Of a DNA stretch of 11,260 nucleotides, positions 1-7,318 are shown piece after piece (within the stretch, counting starts at the first letter, position 1; every line of letters begins with the position of its first letter). The notes below the pieces were generated by a model that had not been told where the DNA came from, searched no databases, and saw only the letters and a list, made by a program, of their open reading frames with translations. Source of the stretch: an uncultured archaeon (lineage in GTDB: Archaea > Thermoproteota > Nitrososphaeria > Nitrososphaerales > CALBXV01); contig CALBXV010000224.1 in the NCBI GenBank assembly GCA_937890045.1, forward strand, positions 1-11,260. Direction: 5' to 3'. A program made the position numbers and the translations under genes.

Positions 1-600
1 AAAACATTTTTACAAAATCGTAATGTTAATCAACTAATTTCTGTAACTAAATCTGAAATTAATGAAATTAATAATCAATTACTTCAAATATTTACAAAAT
101 TCACTCGACCAATAAGTAAATATAGCTATAAATTTGGACATTCTCAACCAGCTAAACAATTACTAGATTCTTATATGGCACATCCTGTTAACGCTATAAA
201 AAATGATGTTGATTCTCTTATTATAACAGAATTATCTAAATTATTTGGAGCTATTCAATCTGGTAAAATTGATACTAAAAATAATACTCGAATTATTGAG
301 TTAATTGAAATTTTTATCTCTGATTTACCAAAAATTAGGCCCAAAATTCAAACTCTTGAATCCAAATTCGATGTTCAATCTAAACAATTTGATCAATCTA
401 TTGAAGATTCATATATTAAATTAAAAAACAGTGTTGAAACTGAGAAAAATAAGGTTGTTGAAGTACAAAACAGTGTCAATCATATTACAAACAAGATTAA
501 TACTCGAAAATTAGAAATTAAAAAACAAATTAAGTTAATAGAAACACAACTTTTGGAAAAGTTAGAATATAAAACCTTAATTATATTTGAAGAAAAATAA
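1..600 (+). CDS. Coiled-coil protein, C-terminal 199 residues (5' end outside the window)
   Basis: The reading frame is open from base 1 to a TAA at 598-600, so this is the 3' part of a longer gene. The first internal ATG (base 175) is unlikely to be the start, because the frame upstream of it still reads like protein. The visible part is rich in Lys, Glu, Gln, Asn and Ile. Residues from about 110 to the end look like long heptad-type helices with no Pro or Gly-rich loops. Around residues 36-45 a short motif (TRPISKYSYK) breaks the helices. No signal peptide or catalytic motif can be seen. From memory, Thaumarchaeota carry coiled-coil proteins of this look that are often labelled 'exonuclease SbcC', but no nuclease or ATPase motif is present here, so I would not transfer that name. 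It converges with the next gene, with only 14 bp between stops. Confidence 0.8.
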   Translation, partial: KTFLQNRNVNQLISVTKSEINEINNQLLQIFTKFTRPISKYSYKFGHSQPAKQLLDSYMAHPVNAIKNDVDSLIITELSKLFGAIQSGKIDTKNNTRIIELIEIFISDLPKIRPKIQTLESKFDVQSKQFDQSIEDSYIKLKNSVETEKNKVVEVQNSVNHITNKINTRKLEIKKQIKLIETQLLEKLEYKTLIIFEEK

Positions 601-614
601 ATTTAACTTATATC

Positions 615-1289
615 TTATGTTATCCGCTTCATAGCAAGTGCATATGTGGCAATTTTGTTATAGACAGTCCATTGGTCTATAGTTGGAATAGGTACACCAT
701 GTTTAGCAAACTTACTAATCGTATGACTAAGACGTATTATCCAACACTTATCCTTATTTACCGACTTAATTTCTAGGTCTGCAGTTATCCCCTTTCCTTT
801 TGATTCCAGAATCGTTTTTTTTACGAATTCATCATCATTAAGCAAATTAACTAACTCGAAGTTTGGTATACTTGTTTTCCAACGTAAGTCAACTGCTTTT
901 CCAAATATTGAAAAACTTTTCACTCTATGTGTTTTAATTTTTATATCATCATGTCTTTGAGTTGCTGATTTGTCAGGAATTTTGGAGTTAATATCTATAT
1001 CTTGTATCACATAATCAAGAGTATATGTCCGATGATTTCTACCATCTCTTCTTTTAATATTACACCATTGGATTGGGCCTTCAGATATACTAATTATTCC
1101 TAGAGATTTTATAGCAAATTGACCTGCAACTTTTTCTTTAGGATTGTCCTTTCCTAAGATTTTACGTTTTTCTAATTCAGCTCTTCCTTTTACTAATAAT
1201 TTGTTTAACTCATCACAGAGTTTATCTCTTGACATGTCACGACCTAAACGTGATTTCTCTTTTTCATAGTGTGGTTTATCATCTGACAT
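615..1289 (-). CDS. Hypothetical basic protein of 224 aa, unrecognised family
   Basis: I do not recognise this protein. The N-terminal 60 residues are highly charged and probably helical (MSDDKPHYEK start, then many Lys, Arg and Glu). The middle and end alternate hydrophobic and charged residues as in a mixed alpha/beta soluble domain. There is no signal peptide, membrane segment, cysteine cluster or familiar motif. An in-frame ATG three codons upstream (base 1298) is possible. I prefer the ATG at 1289 because a palindromic TTATATAA box is centred about 25-26 bp ahead of it, right for a leaderless transcript and too close for the upstream ATG. That box overlaps the pheT stop codon, so the gene probably has its own promoter although it lies just downstream of pheT on the same strand. 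Its GC content (about 32% by hand count over 601-1298) exceeds sampled pheT lines (about 27%), which may hint at a different history. Confidence 0.8.
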   Translation of the reverse strand: MSDDKPHYEKEKSRLGRDMSRDKLCDELNKLLVKGRAELEKRKILGKDNPKEKVAGQFAIKSLGIISISEGPIQWCNIKRRDGRNHRTYTLDYVIQDIDINSKIPDKSATQRHDDIKIKTHRVKSFSIFGKAVDLRWKTSIPNFELVNLLNDDEFVKKTILESKGKGITADLEIKSVNKDKCWIIRLSHTISKFAKHGVPIPTIDQWTVYNKIATYALAMKRIT

Positions 1290-1310
1290 ATATTTCATCT
1301 TATAACTATA

Positions 1311-1318
1311 TTATATAA
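1311..1318 (-). promoter_or_regulatory. TATA-like box for the 224-aa gene
   Basis: TTATATAA lies 25-26 bp (centre to start) ahead of the ATG at 1289, the spacing expected of an archaeal TATA box driving a leaderless mRNA. It overlaps the stop codon of pheT. AT-richness makes chance matches common, so the spacing is the main support. Confidence 0.45.
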
Positions 1319-2951
1319 TATTTTTGAGACTGATTTCAACTGCAGATACTGGCATCTTAATTTGAAAATTCTCTAGTATTTCAGGATTAACTTCTCCAAT
1401 AACCCCTATATTATTTTCAGCAATAATCTTAGCTGATCTTCCCTGTATAAATAATGGAAAATCTTCTGGCTGTGTCTTGCAAACAATATTAAATGTATTT
1501 GATAATAGTGAAGTTAAATATGATTTTACTTCTGCATAAGATGATTTAGCATGAGTTATTGCAAACGCTAAATGATATTCTTCAGTTGGATTTTTAACAT
1601 CTTTTTTAGTAAATATTTTCCCAATCTCAAAAATCTTCTGTGGATATAGTTGATGTTTATTGTTATGCACATTAATCAATAATGACGGTAATAACATATC
1701 ACGTAAAACTTGGTGACTGTTAGATTTCGAATTTTTCACTTTAATATTTGTAGACTGTTTTCTATTAACTTTATTATATAAATTCACTTCATCTATTAAA
1801 GCAAAATTCATCACTTCAATTAAACCTAAACCAACTAGCGTATCTCTTAGTAATCCTAATTTAATATTTTGAGAATTTAAACTACCAACTTGATCAGATT
1901 GTGGAATATCAACAGTCATATTATATATTCCATAACCAATCGCAATCTCTTCAACAAGATCTACATCATGTATTATATCAAATCTATATCTTGGTATTAA
2001 TGCATATAATTTTTCATTTTCTTCATAAACACTCATTCTACATTTATCTAAACATTTTTTAACATCATTTTTTGACAGTTGTAATCCAAGTAATTTATTA
2101 GCTAGATCTAAATTAATTTCTACTTTTTGCTCTTTCAAATCTGGAGTAATTATTGGATCATTTTCATATCCAATATTTACTGATTCAATATAACCATCGC
2201 AATCATAAAAAAATGTTGTAAGTACTGCGAGAGCATCATTTACACACTTTCTGTCAATACCTGTAATATCTACAAATAAATTTTTAGTTTTTGAGGTAAC
2301 ACGCGTTAAATTACCATTAATGATTGGTGGAAACGATATAACCTCATTATTCGAATCTAAAATTATTGGGTACTCATTAAATTTATCAATTATCCATCTA
2401 TATTTTTTCCCTGTTTCAGTAGTGTCAAATATTTCCTGAATTGTTAATTCTTTATCTAAATCCAAAGGATAAAATTGAAATTGTTTATCAACAGCTGTAT
2501 AAGATAAAGGAAATTTCATCACATCTAAATTATGTATTCCAATTGCAATTTTTCTCCTTCTTCTACCAATACCATCATGTAAATCTTCTTGCATAGATAT
2601 CATTTGACGTATTTTCTCCTCATCTAATTGAATATTTCGAGCTATGACTGATGATATATACGGTCTAATTTTATTTAATTTAGGATTAACTTTAACCTCA
2701 GATTTACCAATATTTATATTATATTTCGGAGTACCAGTTTCAAATTCTAATATACCGTTTAAACCCCTACCCAACCCGTAATCTGTAGAATAATCTGGCC
2801 TATTCGGATTATATTCTATTGTAAAATATTCACTATTTACTTCCTCTAAATCTAAACCCAAATATGGAATCTTTTCTATTAATTCTTCAGTTGTTACGTC
2901 TCCTTTTAAAATACTTTTTAATTGATTAATATAACTATTAATTACAGGCAT
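1311..2951 (-). CDS. pheT: Phenylalanyl-tRNA synthetase beta subunit
   Basis: This is the non-catalytic beta chain of the cytosolic alpha2beta2 enzyme that charges tRNA-Phe. At 546 aa it has the short archaeal/eukaryotic-type layout, without the N-terminal tRNA-binding extension of bacterial PheT. Residues about 95-250 form the B3/B4 region linked to editing. A B5 domain follows at about 273-345 and ends in the typical acidic stretch with D329, D331, E334 and E335 before an IGYG segment. The C-terminal 190 residues are the catalytic-like core. The start is the ATG at 2951 (MPVINSYI). A TTG seven codons upstream is also open, but a GGGAG Shine-Dalgarno sequence sits 8 nt before the ATG, and family members usually start with a similar MP-type sequence. 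The start overlaps the end of pheS by 10 bp, so translation is probably coupled, which helps balance the two subunits. Confidence 0.95.
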   Translation of the reverse strand: MPVINSYINQLKSILKGDVTTEELIEKIPYLGLDLEEVNSEYFTIEYNPNRPDYSTDYGLGRGLNGILEFETGTPKYNINIGKSEVKVNPKLNKIRPYISSVIARNIQLDEEKIRQMISMQEDLHDGIGRRRRKIAIGIHNLDVMKFPLSYTAVDKQFQFYPLDLDKELTIQEIFDTTETGKKYRWIIDKFNEYPIILDSNNEVISFPPIINGNLTRVTSKTKNLFVDITGIDRKCVNDALAVLTTFFYDCDGYIESVNIGYENDPIITPDLKEQKVEINLDLANKLLGLQLSKNDVKKCLDKCRMSVYEENEKLYALIPRYRFDIIHDVDLVEEIAIGYGIYNMTVDIPQSDQVGSLNSQNIKLGLLRDTLVGLGLIEVMNFALIDEVNLYNKVNRKQSTNIKVKNSKSNSHQVLRDMLLPSLLINVHNNKHQLYPQKIFEIGKIFTKKDVKNPTEEYHLAFAITHAKSSYAEVKSYLTSLLSNTFNIVCKTQPEDFPLFIQGRSAKIIAENNIGVIGEVNPEILENFQIKMPVSAVEISLKNII

Positions 2952-4393
2952 AACGGTGACTCCCTTAACCAACTTAAATCATTTTCATAGAGTTTTCTGA
3001 CATCGTTTAAATTATGTTTAAGCATTACTAATCTTTCTAATCCTCCACCCCAAGCCAAAACCGGAGTTTTAATCCCTAATGGTAATGTTACTTCCGGTCT
3101 AAAAATTCCCATACCACATAACTCAACCCATTTATTCAATTTCTCATGATAAACCATTGATTGTAACGAAGGTTCAGTATAAGGAAAATAAGAAGGACAA
3201 AATTTCACTTTTTTCAAACCTAATTTATTATAAAATTTAGTTAACAAACCCATCATATCTCTAAGATTGACATTTTCTCCAGTTACTACACCTTCTATTT
3301 GATGAAACTCCATCAGATTTTTAAATGTTATTTTCTCATTTCTAAATACTTTTCCTATACAAAATACTTTTTCATTCTCAAGTTTATTATTTGCAAGATG
3401 ACTTAAAGTAATTGGTGTAGTGTGCGTTCTTAAAACTAATGTTTTCGCTTTTTCAAAATTCCACTTATAACCCCAACCTTTAGAACCTGTATTTCCTCCA
3501 TCTTCATGAACTTTGGCTATTTTACTAACGAGATTATTTCTTTCTAATTTTTCATCAACAAATTTATCAATATAAAATGTATCTTGCATTTCTCTTGCAG
3601 GGTGATCTTGAGGAGTAAATAAACAATCAAAATTCCAAAATGACGATTGAATTATGTCACCCATAATTTCCTTAAATCCTAACGCTAAAAAAATCTCTCT
3701 CACTTCATCAATGAACCTTTGAACTGGATGTTTTTTACCTGGATATATACTCAAAGATTCTGCTTCAACATCAATAGGATTTATATCTGTATTAGATTTA
3801 GAATTTTGTTGGTTTATAACATCTTTACCAGATTTTGTTAAAATAATTTTTACCTGAGTATTTTTCTTTTCTTTAATATCTCTGAATCTTAGTTTCAAAT
3901 TTTGTAGTATATGTTTCTCTTTTTCTGATAATGAATTATAGTAAATTTCTTTTTTTATGATTTTTTCTAGTAGTATTTCTTCTAAAGAATTATTAATTAT
4001 TTTATTTTTTATGATATCATTATTATTAATATTAATCCAATTATTTTTTTTCGCATATCCTATTGCGGCAGAAACTTCCTTTGGATTATTTTTGAATAAT
4101 TTATTTATTTCATTAATAGTTGAGTTGAAATTATTCTTTTCTAAATATTCTATCAGTTTTCTTTCAGGTAAAACTATTTTAAATTCCTGCTGGTCATTAT
4201 CTCTCTCAATATAAATCTTGATATCTTCTGTTTTTTGTATCTCTATCAAATTTCTAGATTTTAACCATTCTCCTGCTCTTCTTGCTTGATCTATTAAAAT
4301 ATTTGTGTTTTTTGCAATTTCGTTTAAATCTCTTTCATCATGTTTATTGATATATTCAAGTATTGTTCGTTCTAATTTGTGTAATGGAATCAT
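2942..4393 (-). CDS. pheS: Phenylalanyl-tRNA synthetase alpha subunit
   Basis: This is the catalytic chain of PheRS, a class II aminoacyl-tRNA synthetase that activates Phe with ATP and transfers it to tRNA-Phe. The protein has 483 aa. The N-terminal 130 residues look like two winged-helix-type units, as in archaeal/eukaryotic PheS. The class II core begins near residue 222 (motif 1, HPVQRFIDEV). Motif 2 has FRNE at 350-353 and EFHQIEG at 362-368. Motif 3 is GGGLERLVML at 449-458. The segment between FRNE and EFHQ does not read as the DATHL form I know from many species. The region around residues 118-137 is extreme in Asn, Ile and Lys, a sign of AT pressure. The start is an ATG at 4393; a GTG three codons upstream (4402) is an alternative. 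The gene lies 29 bp after trpS and overlaps pheT by 10 bp, so they are probably co-transcribed. Confidence 0.95.
   Translation of the reverse strand: MIPLHKLERTILEYINKHDERDLNEIAKNTNILIDQARRAGEWLKSRNLIEIQKTEDIKIYIERDNDQQEFKIVLPERKLIEYLEKNNFNSTINEINKLFKNNPKEVSAAIGYAKKNNWININNNDIIKNKIINNSLEEILLEKIIKKEIYYNSLSEKEKHILQNLKLRFRDIKEKKNTQVKIILTKSGKDVINQQNSKSNTDINPIDVEAESLSIYPGKKHPVQRFIDEVREIFLALGFKEIMGDIIQSSFWNFDCLFTPQDHPAREMQDTFYIDKFVDEKLERNNLVSKIAKVHEDGGNTGSKGWGYKWNFEKAKTLVLRTHTTPITLSHLANNKLENEKVFCIGKVFRNEKITFKNLMEFHQIEGVVTGENVNLRDMMGLLTKFYNKLGLKKVKFCPSYFPYTEPSLQSMVYHEKLNKWVELCGMGIFRPEVTLPLGIKTPVLAWGGGLERLVMLKHNLNDVRKLYENDLSWLRESPLCL
2960..2964 (-). promoter_or_regulatory. Shine-Dalgarno sequence of pheT
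   Basis: Reading the minus strand, GGGAG lies 8 nt before the ATG at 2951, inside the last codons of pheS. It matches the GGAG core complementary to the archaeal 16S rRNA 3' end. It decides between the ATG at 2951 and the TTG at 2972. Confidence 0.6.
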
Positions 4394-4422
4394 ATTTTTC
4401 ACATAATATTTAGTCTAGTCTA

Positions 4423-5550
4423 TTAATCTCGTAACATAAACTTTTCTACTACATTTTTAGCTTTTTCTCTTTTTCTTTGATGATCTTTTAAAAATATCTT
4501 CACTTTATTTCCTAAGTGAGCTTTACAATCACCACATAATAATTTTCCAGATTTACAATCTTGATATATGTTTTTTAATTTTGAATCATCATATTCAAAT
4601 AAAAATTTATAATAGTCATATATAGGACAAATATCTGGACGTCCACCTAAACGCTTTTGTTCAGCTATTGTATCTCTTCCTCCTGTATATGAATTTTTGA
4701 TTTTCTTTTCTGCAACATCTATATCGTCTGTAGTGAAAATCGCTGTGTTTGGATTACTTGAACTCATTTTTCCCCCTTTTCCTAAACCAGGTAAAAATTT
4801 TGCATGGATTTGAGCTGGTTTTGGTAAATTGATTTTAGGTGCTACAAATCTAGCTATCCCTCTCCAATATGGGTCCTGATCTATTGCTGCAGGAATTAAA
4901 CAAGGGATTTTTTTATTTTTTAATATTGATGGTAAAAAACATGTAGCTGCTTGCAGAGCCGGAAAAAACACCATTCCAATATTTGTACCGTCTTTAAATC
5001 CAAATACAGCTTTTGTGGTAGAAAATGTAATATGTTTTGCTATTTCAACAGCAATCCGATACATTGTTTTTCCATATTCTATATCAGAAAATATGTGAGT
5101 TTTTTTAGAATCAAAACCCATTGCAATAATATCTAACACATTTTCATATGTATAACCTAACGTTTGTTTCAAAGTCATATTTGGTATATGTAAATATTTC
5201 TCATCATCAGTCATTTGAAAATAAAGTTCAACATCAAATTTCTCTTGAAGATATTGTGTAAATTTCCATGCTAGTAAATGTCCTATATGTGTATGTCCTG
5301 ACGGACCTCTACCAGTATATAAACAAAACTCTTGTCCCTTTTCATAATTATTTAATATTAAATCTAAATCTCTATGACTAAAAAATATCTTTCTATTTAA
5401 TAAAGGATGAACCTCACCTGTAATTCGTTTAAATTGATCTAACAAATTTTGTGTTATTTCCTTAGTACCAAATTTAGCAATTAATTTCTGATAATTAACT
5501 TCTCCAGTTACATCCCACGGAGTAACATTAAATTCATCTTTATTATTCAT
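4423..5550 (-). CDS. trpS: Tryptophanyl-tRNA synthetase
   Basis: This cytosolic class I enzyme charges tRNA-Trp. The 375-aa protein has the long archaeal/eukaryotic form. The HIGH signature is at residues 88-91 within GRGPSGHTHIGH, and the KMSKS signature appears as KMSSS at 261-265 after a Gly/Lys-rich loop. A pair of cysteines (LLCGDCKAHL, about residues 337-346) near the C terminus matches what I recall of archaeal TrpRS tails. The start is taken as the first ATG (5550, MNNKDEFNVTPWDV); a TTG four codons upstream (5562) would add MSNN. No clear Shine-Dalgarno sequence precedes either. The gene lies 72 bp downstream of the coaD-like gene and 29 bp upstream of pheS. It may be transcribed from the coaD-like promoter or from a weak local promoter in the 72-bp gap, which contains several TATA-like stretches. 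Confidence 0.95.
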   Translation of the reverse strand: MNNKDEFNVTPWDVTGEVNYQKLIAKFGTKEITQNLLDQFKRITGEVHPLLNRKIFFSHRDLDLILNNYEKGQEFCLYTGRGPSGHTHIGHLLAWKFTQYLQEKFDVELYFQMTDDEKYLHIPNMTLKQTLGYTYENVLDIIAMGFDSKKTHIFSDIEYGKTMYRIAVEIAKHITFSTTKAVFGFKDGTNIGMVFFPALQAATCFLPSILKNKKIPCLIPAAIDQDPYWRGIARFVAPKINLPKPAQIHAKFLPGLGKGGKMSSSNPNTAIFTTDDIDVAEKKIKNSYTGGRDTIAEQKRLGGRPDICPIYDYYKFLFEYDDSKLKNIYQDCKSGKLLCGDCKAHLGNKVKIFLKDHQRKREKAKNVVEKFMLRD

Positions 5551-5622
5551 ATTATTTGACAAATAATATCAACTAACATTTTACTTCATATATGTATTAT
5601 GATTTAATAATTGGTTATAAAA

Positions 5623-6102
5623 TTATTTTTTATATTTTTTGACACATCGACCCTCATTGTCAACTTCTCCTAATTTTATTCTAGTACTTGATATAGGTAC
5701 CCCATCATCAGCTACAATGGTATCTATTAATATTATTCTTAAAGGACTTAATTCTTTTTTTTCTCTAATATCATTTACTAATTTGATTCTTTTTTGTGTT
5801 TCTTCACTAACTACTATTGCTTCAACTTCTTTTTTATATATTTGATCACCAAAATAATCATCTAGTTTAGTTATTTCATATTTTCTTCCTAAAAAATTAC
5901 TTTGTAAATATGATTCTAAATTATTTACACGAGTATTATAATTATTTCCTTTTCTCTTTCCTAATTTAATAATAAAACTATCTGATGTTATTCCAATTAA
6001 TACATTTTTTCCAATATTAAATGCTTGTGTGAGTAATGTTTTATGACCTTTATGTAAATGATCAAATGTACCTCCAACAGCTACAGTATTATATCTAGCC
6101 AT
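5623..6102 (-). CDS. coaD: Archaeal-type phosphopantetheine adenylyltransferase
   Basis: The enzyme joins ATP and 4'-phosphopantetheine to give dephospho-CoA, the penultimate step of coenzyme A synthesis, in the cytoplasm. The 159-aa protein is a nucleotidyltransferase of the HxGH superfamily. It has GGTFDHLHKGH at residues 10-20, with the HKGH motif at 17-20, a VVSEET segment at 98-102 that fits the archaeal/eukaryotic type, and ISSTRI at 137-142. The ATG at 6102 has no close competitor (MARYNTVAVGG). The gene heads the minus-strand series coaD-like, trpS, pheS, pheT and is divergent from map across 77 bp. The C terminus is short and Lys-rich (VKKYKK). The archaeal enzyme differs in sequence from bacterial CoaD, so the symbol is used for function only. 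Another cytidylyltransferase-like activity cannot be excluded from motifs alone, but the whole pattern fits this family well. Confidence 0.9.
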   Translation of the reverse strand: MARYNTVAVGGTFDHLHKGHKTLLTQAFNIGKNVLIGITSDSFIIKLGKRKGNNYNTRVNNLESYLQSNFLGRKYEITKLDDYFGDQIYKKEVEAIVVSEETQKRIKLVNDIREKKELSPLRIILIDTIVADDGVPISSTRIKLGEVDNEGRCVKKYKK

Positions 6103-6179
6103 ATATGTTGTATAACATTACATACTAAAATGATTTCTTTACCCTAACTTTAATATTGTTATTCTCATTAATTTATTTA
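6103..6179. promoter_or_regulatory. Divergent promoter region between the coaD-like gene and map
   Basis: This 77-bp spacer holds both start regions. For map, TTTAATATT at 6149-6157 is centred 27 bp before the ATG at 6180, with a purine-poor ACCCTAAC stretch in front. For the coaD-like gene, read on the minus strand, a weaker TTTTAGTAT at 6122-6130 is centred about 24-26 bp before the ATG at 6102. Both would yield leaderless mRNAs. No repeat or clear operator was seen. Confidence 0.45.
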
Positions 6180-7073
6180 ATGGAGCTTTCAGAATATGTT
6201 AAAGCTGGAAAAATTGCTGCAAAAGTTAGGGAAAATGTTAAAAAATTAGATTTAGTGGGTAAAAATTATTTAGAAATCTGCGAATACGTAGAAAAATCTA
6301 TTACTGATAATGGAGGCAATGTGGCTTTCCCATGTAATATTTGTGTTAATGATATTGCAGCTCATAATACTGCAATGATTAATGATATTAATTTAGTTCA
6401 TGAAGATGATATTATAAAACTTGATATTGGAGTTCATTTAAATGGATATATTGCTGATACTGCAATTACTATATCTTATAATCCAAGTTACGATAATTTA
6501 ATTCAGGCTACTGAAGAAACGTTACTTAAGGCTATTAGTAGTGTTAAAGAAAATTTTGAAACCGGTCAAATAGGAAATATTATTGAATTAGAAGCTAAAA
6601 AAAGAGGTTATACTCCAATATCAAATTTAAGCGGTCATTCAATTGAACAATACAAAATTCATGCTGGTCAATCAATACCAAATGTATATAGCCCTGGATC
6701 TTCATATATTAAAAAAAATGAAATCTATGCAATTGAACCATTCTTTACTACATTAGAAGGATCAGGCTTTGTTAAAAGTGTAAATACTGAAAATATATTT
6801 AGTTTAGTAACTTTAAAAAAAACTAAAGACAAAAATTTAGATGATTTTATTCAATTAATATGGAAAAAATATAGAACTTTACCTTTTACTTATAGATATT
6901 TTTTAGATCATTATTTTGATAAAGAGATCCTATCACTAATTGGTTCTCTTATTAAAAAGAAAATTATTCGTAGTTATCCAGTTTTAGTCGAAGAAAATAA
7001 AAATGTTGTAGCTCAAGCTGAACACACAATTACTTTAACTGATAATGGAATTCAAATTCTAACAGCTATTTAA
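6180..7073 (+). CDS. map: Methionine aminopeptidase, type II
   Basis: This metalloenzyme removes the initiator Met from new proteins in the cytoplasm. The 297-aa protein has the length and insertion of the archaeal type II enzymes. With the ATG at 6180 as residue 1 (MELSEYVKAGKIA), the five dinuclear metal ligands read as D82, D93, H153, E186 and E281, with H62 and H161 in the substrate pocket. These are nearly the same numbers as I recall for Pyrococcus furiosus MetAP, which strongly supports this start over a TTG eight codons upstream at 6156. The type II insertion lies at about residues 213-270, before the QAEHT ligand segment. A TATA-like box centred 27 bp ahead suggests a leaderless transcript. 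The gene is divergent from the coaD-like gene. Its TAA stop overlaps the TAA stop of the zinc-ribbon gene on the other strand (shared bases 7070-7073). Confidence 0.95.
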   Translation: MELSEYVKAGKIAAKVRENVKKLDLVGKNYLEICEYVEKSITDNGGNVAFPCNICVNDIAAHNTAMINDINLVHEDDIIKLDIGVHLNGYIADTAITISYNPSYDNLIQATEETLLKAISSVKENFETGQIGNIIELEAKKRGYTPISNLSGHSIEQYKIHAGQSIPNVYSPGSSYIKKNEIYAIEPFFTTLEGSGFVKSVNTENIFSLVTLKKTKDKNLDDFIQLIWKKYRTLPFTYRYFLDHYFDKEILSLIGSLIKKKIIRSYPVLVEENKNVVAQAEHTITLTDNGIQILTAI

Positions 7074-7318
7074 TTCTTCTCAATTTTGTCTTCAACTATC
7101 ATTATTGTTAGTTGAGAACTTCCACATTTTTCACATTTCCCTACATTTTGATTATAAACAAAATCTCCTGACTCAAATAATCTTTTTGATTTCACATTAC
7201 ATTTTCCACATTCGTTTATAGTGTATATTTTTCCAGCTTTATCTTTTTTATTTTTTTTATCTTGCAAATCATTGGTTTTTTTTACTTGATCAGCACTTTG
7301 TGAAATTCTGAAATTCAT
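7070..7318 (-). CDS. Small zinc-ribbon protein, 82 aa, function unknown
   Basis: The protein has a Lys/Asp-rich, probably disordered N-terminal third, followed by a four-cysteine zinc ribbon: C37-x2-C40 and C62-x2-C65, with the second knuckle reading CEKCGSS. A 21-residue beta-rich linker separates the knuckles and a short acidic tail ends the protein. Such ribbons occur in transcription, ribosome and RNA-modification factors, and the sequence alone does not choose among them. The ATG at 7318 overlaps the TGA of the DUF1512 gene (ATGA), and a GGAG Shine-Dalgarno sequence lies 7 nt before it, so the two are co-transcribed and translationally coupled. The gene converges on map with a 4-bp stop-codon overlap. 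The tight coupling suggests a role connected to the DUF1512 protein; this is inference. Confidence 0.85.
   Translation of the reverse strand: MNFRISQSADQVKKTNDLQDKKNKKDKAGKIYTINECGKCNVKSKRLFESGDFVYNQNVGKCEKCGSSQLTIMIVEDKIEKN

Noticed and set aside
2952..2972. Seven-codon N-terminal extension of PheT from a TTG
   Set aside because: GGGAG lies 8 nt ahead of the ATG at 2951, within this extension, so the extension is more likely leader sequence.
3957..4214. An 85-codon + strand open frame inside pheS, hydrophobic
   Set aside because: It is the antisense of the Asn/Ile/Lys-rich pheS N-terminal domain; poly-A/T codons read backwards give Phe, Leu and Ser. No promoter or family signal.
4951..5136. 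A 61-codon + strand open frame inside trpS
   Set aside because: Antisense to a well-supported gene, Cys/Phe/Ser-rich as expected of a shadow frame; no start signals.
5639..5845. A 68-codon + strand open frame inside the coaD-like gene
   Set aside because: Antisense to the motif-bearing 3' half of the coaD-like gene (including ISSTRI); composition typical of a shadow.
6156..6179. Eight-codon N-terminal extension of methionine aminopeptidase from a TTG
   Set aside because: The TTG falls at the edge of the TATA-like box, and the ATG at 6180 gives metal-ligand numbering matching the known archaeal enzyme.
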